A DNA stretch of 64,000 bases from Anaerolineaceae bacterium (GCA_020634115.1 JACKCH010000016.1:1-64000); one strand, 5' to 3'. Positions 1 to 8,796 are shown, counted from the first letter of the stretch. Made by a program: numbers and translations. The notes: generated from the letters alone by a model not told the origin.

Positions 1-145
1 GGTCGTGTTCCACCCATCCGGGTTGGGGGAGTAGTTGGCGATGCGCTTTGTAACCCTGGGCCACAAAATCTCCATTCGCGTTCATCAGTCCCACGAATGT
101 GCCGGTGGTTCCCTGGTCAATGCCAATCACATAGGGCTTACGCAT
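1..145 (-). CDS. FGGY-family carbohydrate kinase, N-terminal part (cut by window edge)
   Basis: Read on the minus strand from the ATG at 145, the frame stays open to the window edge. The 48 visible residues carry the start of the FGGY kinase fold: a strand ending in GIDQGTTGTFVGL (the phosphate-1 loop that holds ATP phosphates) and then a hydrophobic beta-hairpin and QPGWVEHD, the conserved GWxExD-type segment of glycerol/xylulose kinases. The enzyme should phosphorylate a sugar or polyol with ATP in the cytoplasm. Substrate cannot be told from this fragment. It lies downstream of the GH31 gene in the same direction but after a likely terminator and its own leader, so it may be transcribed separately. 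A palindrome at 172-184 resembles the two operators near the ROK gene, which would place this kinase in the same sugar regulon (inference). Confidence 0.85.
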   Translation of the reverse strand, partial: MRKPYVIGIDQGTTGTFVGLMNANGDFVAQGYKAHRQLLPQPGWVEHD

Positions 146-171
146 AGCTCAATCTGTCATCTGCGTGCTAT

Positions 172-184
172 TTCCCTCAATGAT
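172..184. promoter_or_regulatory. Possible third ROK operator upstream of the FGGY kinase
   Basis: TTCCCTCAATGAT matches the operator-like palindrome TTCACTCAATGAA (7027-7039) at 11 of 13 bases and sits 26 bp upstream of the kinase start at 145. A TATCAT hexamer (185-180, minus strand) that could be a -10 box overlaps it; no good -35 box is visible at normal spacing. The match is suggestive only. Confidence 0.35.
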
Positions 185-361
185 ACACTGTTCCCTCGGA
201 ATCAATTGCAAGTAGATTGTCATCAAGAATCAAGAAAAGACTCCTTCAAATAGTCACCAGCGAATTGACATTAGTCAGGTCTTGCCCCAGTTTGGCGGGG
301 ATGAATAAGCGACATTTCAGGAAAACGAAGCAGAAGTACGCAGGCTCAAAATCACAGAAGA

Positions 362-386
362 AAAACCACCTTTTAAGGATGGTTTT
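362..386 (-). terminator. Likely intrinsic terminator of the GH31 sugar operon
   Basis: On the minus strand AAAACCATCCTT pairs with AAGGTGGTTTT (one bulged T, 2-nt loop) and runs directly into TTTTTCTTCTG. It lies about 220 bp after the GH31 stop. The remaining gap sequence (146-361 and 387-607) shows no convincing gene; the small plus-strand ORFs there have no good start, no ribosome binding site and no recognisable protein. Confidence 0.5.
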
Positions 387-607
387 CTACGGGTTTCCGG
401 TACATACATTAGGCATATATTTCGTTTTGGCGTTCCTCTTTCACAGTCCACAACCAGCGATACGCGGCATCCCAACGAGATACAACTTCGAGAGACTGTC
501 CTCGCTTTGCATTCTCAAGGAACGTGATGTTAGCTAATCGTCGCCACGCTTGGTATTAACCGGACGCGGGGCGGGCAGATCGTGAGAGGTGTGTTCGCCT
601 GTCACCC

Positions 608-2833
608 CTAAGAAGCGGATGGTGTTTCATCCATAGTCGGGATGTCCGCATTCTCGCGCACGAACACCGGGATACGGTTTAGCGGCACGTCAATCGTGAT
701 AGTGCTGCTGCCAGTATAGGTTTCGGCTGACCATAATGAGCGCCAGTTACCTTCCGGCAGATAAACCTGCCAGGTGGTGACGCCTGGTTGTACGACCGGT
801 GACACGAATAGGTCGCGCCCGAAGTAGTAGTCAAATGGCGATGCATTGGAATCGACCAGATGTGCGGCTCGCATCATCGGTTGTCCGGTACGTGCTGAGA
901 ATTGTGCTTCCTCCCAGATATAGTCCATGAGATGCTCCCGTACCTGGACAAAATATCGGAACATGGAAATCACACGGGCATCGCCAGTCTGTTCCTGGAT
1001 GTTCCAGGGGGTGCGGTCATGGCTGGGCAGACGGTGGGCGTTGTATTCCGAGTGATATTGCATGACGGGACAGAAAGCTGCCATTGCCGTAGCCCGCAGG
1101 TACAGTTCGGCATCCGGCAGCGGGCCGCTGAACCCGGCAATATCCCAGCCCCAGAAGGGGATACCGGAAATACCGGCGGATAACCCGGCCAGGATCGAGT
1201 GACGAAAAGCATCCCAGGTTGAATTTTCATCCCCGGCCCAATGCAGCGGCACGCGCTGCGACCCGGTAAACCCGGAGCGGCTGAACGTCACAGCCTCGCG
1301 GCGCTGATTGGCGAAGGTATAGTAGGCCTCGGTATACAGGCGCGGATACTCGTTCCAGACCTCCGCCCCAGTACGGCCATCGGCAAACACCACCGAAGTA
1401 CTCCACAGGTGTTCACCGCCATCAGTCTTGAAACCATCAATGCCGATGTCCTCCAGCAAGTATGCCCGCTTCTGCAGCCACCAGTCACGCTCCGCCGGGT
1501 TGGTCACATCCCAGATGTAACCCCCGCGAAACCAGAATGGGCGGACAAGGTGGGGCGTACCATCGGCCTCGCGGACGCCGAAGCCGGACTCTTCGTAATA
1601 ACGGCGGTCAGCGTCATGCTGCGGGTTTGTGCCATCGCTGACTTTCACCACCGGAATCTGCCACAGCAGCAGTTTAATGTCCTGGTCGTGCAGCCAGTCC
1701 ACCATCGCTTTTGGGTTCGTCCACTTGCCATTTTCCGGGAACATGAAATCGGCATACCGGAGGGCTTTATCCCCGGAAACCGGGCGATACTGGGCGTCAT
1801 TCCAGATGTAAAACGTCGTCTCATCGCTCCAGGCTTCGATCACAACGACGGCGGGCTGGATGCCATGCGCCAGTGACGCTTTGACTTCCTGTTCAATTTT
1901 TGCCTGGGTATTCCACTCGTTACCACTCATCCATAGGCCAAATGCCCATTTGGGCGGCAGATTTACCGGCCCGGTTGACTGGGCGAAACGGCCCACAATG
2001 GCAAACGGATCATCATCATAGAACCACTGCAAGGCCAGTGACTGGTCATCGCCCAAATCGGCTTCTATCGTCCACCGCTGTGTGTCTGACACGGCCAAAT
2101 CGAACTGTATCCAGCGACTACTCTGCACCCACACGCCACACCCCGCCGAGGAAAGCAGAAACGGCACGGGCATATAGGCGCGTTTGCCCTGGTTCTTGTA
2201 CTGTTCAAAGCAGCGGATGTCCATCACCTGCCCACGCTGGTCGAGGGCGTTGAAGCGTTCGCCCAGGCCGTAGAAACGCTCGTCAGGGGCAGCCGGGAAC
2301 GACAACCGGACACGGTGCGCCCGGATACCGTCATGCAGCCATTCGACAGCGACTACTGGCGGCACATTCCCGGTAGAACCGTTATTGGCAACGTCTTGAC
2401 TGACGACCATCGTGCCGTCATCAGATCGGGATACATCGCCACCCGATACCCAATGCAGGCCGCGCAGTGTGAACCATTCGGTGGTCATACCGTCCGCCTC
2501 GACCCAGTAGCGCAGTTCCTGCCCCGCGGGTGGCGCGGTAAGCTGCGCCTGCCACACATCCTGGTCAATCTGAACCTTACGCTCCAGGTATTCTGCGCCA
2601 ACGCCTTCTTCATGGGCAGGTCGCCAGTGCTCGATCTTCTGCGCTGGAACGGCCTGTTGGGGAACGCCGTTCAATTCGCGAAAGACCTGGACATGCTTCA
2701 CCGCACCAGGGGGGCGTGTCACAATACCCACTGTGAAATCCTGCCCGGCCAGTGGTTGGCGGGGAAAACGTTCTTCCGGTAGCTGCTCGTAGGGATGTTC
2801 CTGCCCAAATGGATTATGGTTGACGGTATTCAT
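608..2833 (-). CDS. Glycoside hydrolase family 31 (alpha-glycosidase)
   Basis: A 741-residue GH31 enzyme that removes terminal alpha-linked sugars by a retaining mechanism. The catalytic nucleophile is Asp471 in GFKTDGGEH and the acid/base is Asp535 in HWAGDENSTW; GWDIAGFSG and the downstream ARTGQPMMRA region are also family hallmarks. The N-terminal third is the usual beta-sandwich (NtCtD) domain with the FYGLGERFNALDQRG signature. No signal peptide is seen, so it probably acts in the cytoplasm on imported oligosaccharides. The ATG overlaps the end of the upstream GH15-like gene by 4 bp, indicating translational coupling. Substrate (alpha-glucoside, alpha-xyloside or another) is not decided by sequence reading; GGE in place of the common FGE after the nucleophile may mark a less common subfamily. 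Confidence 0.93.
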   Translation of the reverse strand: MNTVNHNPFGQEHPYEQLPEERFPRQPLAGQDFTVGIVTRPPGAVKHVQVFRELNGVPQQAVPAQKIEHWRPAHEEGVGAEYLERKVQIDQDVWQAQLTAPPAGQELRYWVEADGMTTEWFTLRGLHWVSGGDVSRSDDGTMVVSQDVANNGSTGNVPPVVAVEWLHDGIRAHRVRLSFPAAPDERFYGLGERFNALDQRGQVMDIRCFEQYKNQGKRAYMPVPFLLSSAGCGVWVQSSRWIQFDLAVSDTQRWTIEADLGDDQSLALQWFYDDDPFAIVGRFAQSTGPVNLPPKWAFGLWMSGNEWNTQAKIEQEVKASLAHGIQPAVVVIEAWSDETTFYIWNDAQYRPVSGDKALRYADFMFPENGKWTNPKAMVDWLHDQDIKLLLWQIPVVKVSDGTNPQHDADRRYYEESGFGVREADGTPHLVRPFWFRGGYIWDVTNPAERDWWLQKRAYLLEDIGIDGFKTDGGEHLWSTSVVFADGRTGAEVWNEYPRLYTEAYYTFANQRREAVTFSRSGFTGSQRVPLHWAGDENSTWDAFRHSILAGLSAGISGIPFWGWDIAGFSGPLPDAELYLRATAMAAFCPVMQYHSEYNAHRLPSHDRTPWNIQEQTGDARVISMFRYFVQVREHLMDYIWEEAQFSARTGQPMMRAAHLVDSNASPFDYYFGRDLFVSPVVQPGVTTWQVYLPEGNWRSLWSAETYTGSSTITIDVPLNRIPVFVRENADIPTMDETPSAS

Positions 2834-3909
2834 TTTTCAAACGTATCCAGTTCTGTTTGCACAATCAAATACATGGCATGAGACCATAGCAACGGGCAGG
2901 CGGGGTTGCCCCAACGCTCCACCCAGGGCTGGTATTGGGCGGGATCGAGCGTATGCGCGGAAACCTGCTCCGGCATCTCACCATTCGGGCGGGCCTGCTC
3001 CTCGACCCAGCGCATCAGCCGCCGCGCTTCGTCCAGGCGGTTCAACCGGAGGTAGACCCATGCCAACCAACAGGTGAGCAGCAGCCATTCCCCGCCCCCA
3101 AAATAGTTGTCAGCACAATAGCGATACACGCCGCCGCCTAGTCGCAGGATATCCTGCTCGATTTTTTCGACGGTTCGCAAAAAACGCGGGTCGTGGATAT
3201 CCACCAGCCCAAACGGGAGCGCGACCCACAGTAAACTTGCATCTACATTGGCGTTGCCCAGGAACTTGATAAAATGACCGTTCGGGCTAACCCCATTTTC
3301 TAATGTATAAGACCGAATCTTTTCAATAAGACCGTCCGGCACGAGTGCCGCTTCAAAGGATTGCACTGCCGCCAGCCCGCCATACAGCGCGGCCAGGGTC
3401 GAAATATGGATTTCGTCCCGGAACTCCTCCCAGCAGTCATAATTTGGCATCATCCACAATGCGTCCAGGTAACGCACGACCAACCGTACAGCCGGGCGCA
3501 TCTCGTCCCATAGGGCAGCATCTACCGTCCGGCAGTGCTGGACAACACCCCACAGCCATGCGCCGTAACCATCCAACTGGAAATCCGTCCAGACATCGCT
3601 CCCCAGGTCGCCGTCCAGCGTGAAGCGGGTAGGCAGAAGATCTACATCGCTAATCGGCTCTTTCCGATCCAGTTTTCCCAACAGGGCATTGATATGTTGC
3701 TCATAGCGTAGAATGGTACGCTCAACCCAGCGGTGAAAAGCGGCGGCACTGGCGTGTTCACCGACGGCGTCCATGCTGTGCGCGATCCACATCCCATCCC
3801 GCAACCAGGAATAGCCGTACTGCGAAAACGCGGGCGAAGCGATATACGCGCCACTTGCCGCCTGGTTCGCCTTGATGATCTGAATACTGCTCTGTTCGAG
3901 GGATTTCAT
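2830..3909 (-). CDS. GH15-like glucoamylase/trehalase-type protein
   Basis: A 359-residue (alpha/alpha)6-barrel-type protein related to glucoamylase and other GH15 proteins. It starts with the SPAFSQYGYSWLRDGMW block, the classic GH15 WxRD substrate-binding segment, followed by helical repeats and a C-terminal GEMPEQV (candidate acid/base Glu) region. It is shorter than secreted glucoamylases and lacks both a starch-binding domain and a signal peptide, so a cytoplasmic role on small alpha-glucosides is likely. The frame is open back to 3969, but the ATG at 3909 is preferred: a GGTGAAAC-type ribosome binding site lies before it, and the extra 20 residues do not look like GH15. It follows the binding-protein gene and overlaps GH31 by 4 bp. 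Confidence 0.8.
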   Translation of the reverse strand: MKSLEQSSIQIIKANQAASGAYIASPAFSQYGYSWLRDGMWIAHSMDAVGEHASAAAFHRWVERTILRYEQHINALLGKLDRKEPISDVDLLPTRFTLDGDLGSDVWTDFQLDGYGAWLWGVVQHCRTVDAALWDEMRPAVRLVVRYLDALWMMPNYDCWEEFRDEIHISTLAALYGGLAAVQSFEAALVPDGLIEKIRSYTLENGVSPNGHFIKFLGNANVDASLLWVALPFGLVDIHDPRFLRTVEKIEQDILRLGGGVYRYCADNYFGGGEWLLLTCWLAWVYLRLNRLDEARRLMRWVEEQARPNGEMPEQVSAHTLDPAQYQPWVERWGNPACPLLWSHAMYLIVQTELDTFEK

Positions 3910-3984
3910 AATAGAAGTTTCACCGGGATAAAGGGTGCAGCCCGAAGGCCGCACCCCTCTTGCCCCCAAAGTTACGGGATCGCC

Positions 3985-5211
3985 TTACTTAATCAGACCG
4001 TCCAGAATTTCTTTGGCTTGGTCGAGTGCTTCCTGTGCCGTCAGTTCGCCATCCACGACCTGGGCGAGCAGTCCATTAATCGCATCCTGCATTTCACCCT
4101 GGCGTTCGATTACCGGGGGCGTAACCGGGCTTTCCAGCGCCTGGAACACGGCAGCACGGTTGGCTGGCGGGGTCTGCTCCAGGTAAGCGGCAAAATACGC
4201 CGGTTCGTCCAGCGCCGGGAGTTCCCAACTGCTGGTGACACGCACGTTGGCAGCGACTTCGCTGGCCGTCAGAAATTCCGCCCACTTAGCAGCGGCTTCG
4301 GGTTGGCTGGTCGTTGAGGAAACGGCAACACCATTGGCGAAGAAATGATGCCCGTGCTGGTTCATGGCCGGCTCAATCTGCACATCCCAGGTGAAATCGG
4401 CATCAGCAAAGGCGGAGAACATCCAGATACCGGTCACGATCATGCCCAGCTTACCGCTGAGGAACAGTTCAGAATCGGACAGCCCGGACATCTGTTCGGT
4501 GGTTGGCATAATGCCTGTATTCAGGAAGCTGACCATCGTATCCAGTGCCTCAACGCAACCGGCAGAATTGATGGTGGATTCGGTCATATCAGCATTGAAG
4601 AAGCTGCACTCACCTTGCTGCGCGGCTTTCTTATAGAACTCCCAGAACTGGACAGGCGAGAACAAGCCCCAGTAATCATCGCCCAGCGCTTTGATCTGCT
4701 CGCCAGCGGCGATGGCATCGGCCCATGTCCAGTCGGCAGTCGGATAGTCCAGCCCCGCCTGGTCAAACAGGTCGGCATTGTAGAACAACAGCACGGTGGA
4801 GAAGGTTTCCGGCAGCGCCAATTGTTCGCCGTTGTACTGGAAGGCTTCCAGGGCACGGGGATAGTAGGGTGCATCGGCGGAAACAAGGTCGGCGATGTTC
4901 AGCAGAGTGCCATTGGCGGCATACACGACAAAGTTTTCATAGTTCATCTCGAAAACATCCGGTGCGTCGCCGCTGACGACATCCGCCTGAAGGAGTGTGA
5001 AATAATCATCAAAGGGTGCAGTCGAGACTTCAATAGTGATGCCGGGATTGGCTTCCTGGAAAGCCGCGATGATCGTATCCAGGTCTTCCAGGTGGTCGGG
5101 CGCGGCGGAAAACGTGAAGTAACGCACGGTCACATTGTCCTGTGCCAGGGTGGGGGCGATGCTGAGAACCAGCAGGAACGCCACTAAAACAAGACTGAAT
5201 TTGCGTAACAT
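3985..5211 (-). CDS. ABC transporter sugar-binding protein (family 1)
   Basis: A 408-residue extracytoplasmic binding protein that delivers a sugar or oligosaccharide to the permeases encoded just upstream. Residues 1-23 form a signal peptide (positively charged MLRK, hydrophobic core, ALA-like end at TLAQ) without a clear lipobox Cys. The mature part carries the SBP family 1 signatures: VRYFTFSAAPDHLEDL at the start, a DVFEMNY block near residue 85, GLFSPVQFW in the middle and AAAKWAEFLTA near residue 310. An AGAAAGGACCCAATC leader precedes the ATG, a good ribosome binding site. The family binds maltose, glycerol-3-phosphate, xylo-oligosaccharides and others; the neighbouring GH31 and GH15-like enzymes favour an alpha-glucoside-type ligand. 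Confidence 0.9.
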   Translation of the reverse strand: MLRKFSLVLVAFLLVLSIAPTLAQDNVTVRYFTFSAAPDHLEDLDTIIAAFQEANPGITIEVSTAPFDDYFTLLQADVVSGDAPDVFEMNYENFVVYAANGTLLNIADLVSADAPYYPRALEAFQYNGEQLALPETFSTVLLFYNADLFDQAGLDYPTADWTWADAIAAGEQIKALGDDYWGLFSPVQFWEFYKKAAQQGECSFFNADMTESTINSAGCVEALDTMVSFLNTGIMPTTEQMSGLSDSELFLSGKLGMIVTGIWMFSAFADADFTWDVQIEPAMNQHGHHFFANGVAVSSTTSQPEAAAKWAEFLTASEVAANVRVTSSWELPALDEPAYFAAYLEQTPPANRAAVFQALESPVTPPVIERQGEMQDAINGLLAQVVDGELTAQEALDQAKEILDGLIK

Positions 5212-5281
5212 GATTGGGTCCTTTCTAAACTTCTGTAACTTAACTTATTGAACAAACGCATTTCGCTGCGTCACGAAACAC

Positions 5282-6133
5282 CTAACCTTTAAGCCCGCTC
5301 GCCATCACCCCCTGGGTAAACCAGCGTTGGGTGAAAATATAGACGATGAGGATGGGCAGCACCGTCACCATTGCCCCGGCCATCACCATATTCCATTCGG
5401 TAAGCGAGCGCGGACCGCCCTGAAGCCCCGCCAGAGCAACCGGCAGCGTGATGACTTCCGGTCTGCGGGCAACGAACAACGGCCACAGATAGTCATTCCA
5501 ACGTTCCATAAACCCCAGCAAAGCCAGCGTCGCCAGTGTCGGTTTCACCATCGGCAGGATGACACGCCAGTAGATGGTGAAGTGATTCGCGCCATCAATC
5601 ATGGCCGCCTCGTCAAAATCTTTGGGGATGCCCTTGAAGGCCTGCCGGAGTAGAAACGTGCCAAACGGACTGAACAGACCAGGGATAATGAGTGCCATGA
5701 AGGTGTTCACCCACCCCAATGACCGTACCAGGATAAACTGCGGGATAATCAGCACCACCGATGGGATCATCAGTGTCGCCAGATAGAGGAAGAAAACGGT
5801 ATCGCGCCCACGCCACTCCAAACGGGAGAAGGCATAAGCCGCCAGGGAAGCCACTACAAGCTGGCCGGTCAGCCCCATCACGGCCGCAAACATGCTGTTG
5901 AACATCGTCCGGGGCAGGTCAATACGCTCGGCTAACTGGACATAGCTATCGAATGAAACTGTCTCTGGGATGAACTGCGGCGTGGATTGCAGGATGTATT
6001 CCTTCGACTTAAAGGAGGTACTGAGCATCCACAGGAAAGGCAGTACTGAAGTCACGACCAACAGCGTCATCACCAGGTAGGTCGCCATCGTATTGATTTT
6101 GTGGCTTGTGGGCCGGGCCTTACTCGGATTCAT
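5282..6133 (-). CDS. ABC sugar permease, MalG/LacG type
   Basis: A 283-residue inner-membrane permease with six predicted transmembrane segments. The EAA loop, which contacts the ATPase, reads EAAMIDGANHFTIYWRVILP near residue 190, followed by the typical MVKP. It forms the heterodimer partner of the permease encoded immediately upstream, with which it overlaps by 14 bp. The order permease-permease-binding protein is standard for carbohydrate uptake (CUT1) importers. No ATP-binding subunit is encoded in the window, so the importer probably uses a shared MsmX/MsiK-like ATPase from elsewhere; this is common in CUT1 systems of Gram-positives and Chloroflexota. Confidence 0.93.
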   Translation of the reverse strand: MNPSKARPTSHKINTMATYLVMTLLVVTSVLPFLWMLSTSFKSKEYILQSTPQFIPETVSFDSYVQLAERIDLPRTMFNSMFAAVMGLTGQLVVASLAAYAFSRLEWRGRDTVFFLYLATLMIPSVVLIIPQFILVRSLGWVNTFMALIIPGLFSPFGTFLLRQAFKGIPKDFDEAAMIDGANHFTIYWRVILPMVKPTLATLALLGFMERWNDYLWPLFVARRPEVITLPVALAGLQGGPRSLTEWNMVMAGAMVTVLPILIVYIFTQRWFTQGVMASGLKG

Positions 6134-7013
6134 AGTACACCCACCGGTTTTGCAGTCTGAGTTGGATAAAGGTAATCACAAATATGATGGCAAACAACAC
6201 CCAGGACATCGCGGACGCATACCCCATGCGGTTATATGAAAAAGCGTTGGTGACGACCTCCGTCACGATGGTCTCGACCTGGCGATCCGCCGCGCTGTTC
6301 TGCATGGGCATCAGCCACACCTGCGCGAACATCTGGAAGTAATTGATGAGTAGGGTAATCACCACAAAGAACATGGTTGGGGATAGCAGCGGCAGCGTGA
6401 TATGTCGGATCAATCGCCAGGGGTTCGCACCATCGAGCCGGGCGGCTTCGTAGTAGGTTTCGGAGATGTTCTGTAACCCGCCCAGGAACAGAAGCGCGAT
6501 GAATCCCATATCTTTCCAGACGCTGGTAATCACAATCGCAAACATGGCGCTGACCGGTTCGAATAGCCAGGCCGGGCCTTCGATCCCGACCAATCCTAAC
6601 CCGTAGTTCACCAGCCCGTAGGAGGGGTTAAAAATCCACTTCCACACCAGCGAAACGACCACCCAGGAGGCAATCACCGGGATATAAGTTGCAGTGCGTA
6701 CTACCAGCATCCCCCGAAAACGGCGATTTAGGAACAGCGCCAGCGCCAGCCCCAGTGTAAACGCCAGCGGCAGGTAGAGAGCGATCATGAAGACAGTATT
6801 CCGTAGTGCCAACCAGAAGCGATCACTACCCAGCAGTTCCTGGAAATTCGCAGTGCCAATATATTCCGGCGGTGAAAGCAGATTCCAGTCGGTGAAGGCG
6901 TATCCCAGGGACGTGATAATCGGGATGATAATGAAAACGAGCAACCCGACCAAGCTTGGTGTCAGGAAAAACAGCACCCATTTCCATTTACCCCAACCAG
7001 TATTGCCCGCCAT
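6120..7013 (-). CDS. ABC sugar permease, MalF/UgpA type
   Basis: A 297-residue inner-membrane permease with six transmembrane segments and an EAA loop reading EAARLDGANPWRLIRHITLP. It begins with a TPSLVGLLVFIIIPIITSLGYAFTDW-type first helix, characteristic of the MalF/UgpA class without the extra periplasmic domain. The frame extends to a GTG at 7031, but the ATG at 7013 is preferred: AAGGATG lies about 8-13 bases before it, whereas the GTG has no ribosome binding site and falls inside the operator-like palindrome 7027-7039. It is first of the transporter genes and follows the ROK gene by 44 bp. Confidence 0.9.
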   Translation of the reverse strand: MAGNTGWGKWKWVLFFLTPSLVGLLVFIIIPIITSLGYAFTDWNLLSPPEYIGTANFQELLGSDRFWLALRNTVFMIALYLPLAFTLGLALALFLNRRFRGMLVVRTATYIPVIASWVVVSLVWKWIFNPSYGLVNYGLGLVGIEGPAWLFEPVSAMFAIVITSVWKDMGFIALLFLGGLQNISETYYEAARLDGANPWRLIRHITLPLLSPTMFFVVITLLINYFQMFAQVWLMPMQNSAADRQVETIVTEVVTNAFSYNRMGYASAMSWVLFAIIFVITFIQLRLQNRWVYYESE

Positions 7014-7026
7014 TTTCAAATCATCC

Positions 7027-7039
7027 TTCACTCAATGAA
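7027..7039. promoter_or_regulatory. Operator-like palindrome between ROK gene and transporter genes
   Basis: TTCACTCAATGAA is a near-perfect palindrome (half-sites TTCA...TGAA). It differs from the one in front of the ROK gene (8245-8257) at two mirrored positions only, so both keep dyad symmetry. It lies 13 bp before the first permease start. A repressor bound here could let the ROK protein control the transporter segment separately from its own gene (inference). Confidence 0.6.
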
Positions 7040-7057
7040 AAAACTTGTCCAAAAAAA

Positions 7058-8233
7058 TTAGGCGTTAACGTTTGTTTCTACAATCGGCGATTCGAACACC
7101 TTGCTGATAACGAGGCTGGCTGCGCCGCGTGCCCACGCCTGGTCGTTGGTTGGTTCCACCACAATCTGGACATCGTCCAGCAATCCGTCGAACACATAGT
7201 GCTGGATAGCCGCGAACAGCGGCTTCAGGCGGAAGTCCCCGGCCAGCGTGCCTTCTCCGCTGATGATGACCAGTTCCGGGTTCAGAATGTTAATCACATT
7301 GGCTAATCCTACGCCGATCTTTTCACCGCTGTCGGCCAGGGCCTGTATCGCGTGGTCATCCCCAGCCTCCGCCAAGATGACCACATCCCCCAATGTTTTG
7401 ACGGGGTGGTATTGCGCCACATGGGCGACAACTGCCGGGTCAGCCGCTACTTCCTCCAGAGGACGGTAGCCCACATCGGGCTGCTGCGAGAGGATCATGT
7501 GCCCGACTTCCCCAGCTCCGCCGTTAACCCCCTGGTAAAGCTGGCTGTTGATGACCACACCCAACCCGATACCACGTCCAATCGTGATGACCAGGAAATT
7601 CGCGTGATGCGTGCCAGCGCCAAAAAGCTGTTCGGTCAGAGTCAGGGTATTGACATCATTGTCTATCCACACCGGGCGTTGCAGTTTTTCTTCCAGCATC
7701 CCGGCAAGGGGAAATTCCCGCCAGCCGAAGAACGGTGAGTAGCGGACAATTCCTTCTTTAGAGCGAATCACACCGGCCAATCCGATGCCGATACCAAATA
7801 ATTTGTTAAACGCGATCTTCGAATCATCCAGTGTGGACTGGATAATCATCGCAATCTCATCAATAATCTGTTCCGGGCTGGCCTGCGATGAGATGGCTCG
7901 TTCGGTGTACTCGATAATGCGCGACTCGAAGTTCGTAACGGCAATCACAGCCCGATCTTCCATCAATTTCAGGCCAACTGCATACCCGGCCTGCGAATTG
8001 AGCTTAATCATCGTCTGGCGGCGACCACCGGTAAAATCGCCTTCGCCAACTTCCATAATCCACTGATTTGCGAGCATCTCCGCCACAATGCCGGATACTG
8101 CCCCGACGCTGAGTCCTGATATTTCAGTCAATTGTTTACGCGAGAGCTGGCCTTCGCGCCGGATGATATTCAGCAGCAAACTGCGATTCATCTCTTTAAT
8201 GAGGTCGCGATTGCCCCGAATTAGTGTTCCCAC
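7058..8233 (-). CDS. ROK-family transcriptional repressor (XylR/NagC-like)
   Basis: About 391 residues. The N-terminal 75 residues hold a winged helix-turn-helix (LSRKQLTEISGLSVGAVSGIV), followed by a ROK sugar-kinase-like domain with the GIGIGLAGVI, WIDNDVNTLTL and GIGLGVVINSQLYQGVNGGAGEVGHMI blocks. The usual CxCGxxGCxE zinc motif is not present: after GEVGHM the sequence runs SQQPDVGYRPLEE, so zinc binding is probably lost. Two GTG starts compete (8239 and 8233); 8233 is preferred because AAAGG sits 5 bases before it. The gene has its own consensus promoter and an operator-like palindrome within the leader, which suggests autoregulation and induction by the sugar or its phosphate. Confidence 0.88.
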   Translation of the reverse strand: MGTLIRGNRDLIKEMNRSLLLNIIRREGQLSRKQLTEISGLSVGAVSGIVAEMLANQWIMEVGEGDFTGGRRQTMIKLNSQAGYAVGLKLMEDRAVIAVTNFESRIIEYTERAISSQASPEQIIDEIAMIIQSTLDDSKIAFNKLFGIGIGLAGVIRSKEGIVRYSPFFGWREFPLAGMLEEKLQRPVWIDNDVNTLTLTEQLFGAGTHHANFLVITIGRGIGLGVVINSQLYQGVNGGAGEVGHMILSQQPDVGYRPLEEVAADPAVVAHVAQYHPVKTLGDVVILAEAGDDHAIQALADSGEKIGVGLANVINILNPELVIISGEGTLAGDFRLKPLFAAIQHYVFDGLLDDVQIVVEPTNDQAWARGAASLVISKVFESPIVETNVNA

Positions 8234-8244
8234 AAGCACCTTTT

Positions 8245-8257
8245 TTCATTCAGTGAA
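8245..8257. promoter_or_regulatory. Operator-like palindrome in the ROK leader
   Basis: TTCATTCAGTGAA lies between the -10 box (8276-8271) and the ROK start (8233). With a transcription start near 8264 it would cover about +7 to +19, a position suited to blocking early transcription. It shares TTCAnTCAnTGAA with the copy at 7027-7039. Binding by the ROK protein itself is inferred from location and symmetry. Confidence 0.65.
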
Positions 8258-8270
8258 ATATGATAATTAC

Positions 8271-8299
8271 AATATAGCACCAATTATTGAGAGTGTCAA
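8271..8299 (-). promoter_or_regulatory. Consensus sigma-70 promoter of the ROK/sugar operon
   Basis: On the minus strand TTGACA (8299-8294) is followed after exactly 17 bp by TATATT (8276-8271). This is a perfect -35 box and a 5/6 -10 box at ideal spacing. Transcription would start near 8264 and run through ROK, the permeases, the binding protein and the two hydrolases. Confidence 0.75.
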
Positions 8300-8584
8300 G
8301 CATCTCGCCGGTGGGGGGATATTCCCAGTCGCACAGGCAACCATTAGGAGTTCGCATGTAAGTTACACTGTCTGTATAAGTTCATGATGGAGATACCCGG
8401 ATTCTCGTACTGCGGGGATACGAAACTGAAGACTTGGTTTAGAAGGAAGAGGGGATGAACAATGAGACTAGTCCAAGCCTAAAATGTTAAAGTCACCTAG
8501 ATTATCGCGCGCTCTGCCCGGTGGAACTAAACGCCTTTCTGAATCGCGGTTTGGGACATCGTCACCAACAACGAGGACATTAAA

Positions 8585-8796
8585 CAGATCACTTTGACCC
8601 AACTCGCACATCGTTTGCGGGCAGGCATAGACGGCATCCTCCAGAAGCGGAGGCGCGTGGCGTAGCGATTTCGCCGGAAAACAGTCTGATTGTGCCACGT
8701 CCGCATACTGCCCAGATTTCGACTAAAGAGGAACTCCGCAAGGCGTTAGCCAAGTATCGTAATCGCAAACGACGCTTTGGTAAAACCGACGAGTAA
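8585..8796 (+). pseudogene. Possible decayed gene remnant
   Basis: A plus-strand frame of about 70 codons ends in a basic, protein-like stretch (STKEELRKALAKYRNRKRRFG) but has no start codon with a ribosome binding site. Another plus-strand frame carries the short helical piece KQITLTQLAHRLRAG just before it, as if a frameshift had broken one gene. I do not recognise a family. The rest of 8300-9087 has nothing else I can support as coding. Confidence 0.2.

Noticed and set aside
217..537. 106-codon plus-strand frame in the left gap
   Set aside because: It crosses the terminator hairpin at 362-386, lacks a ribosome binding site and resembles no protein I know.
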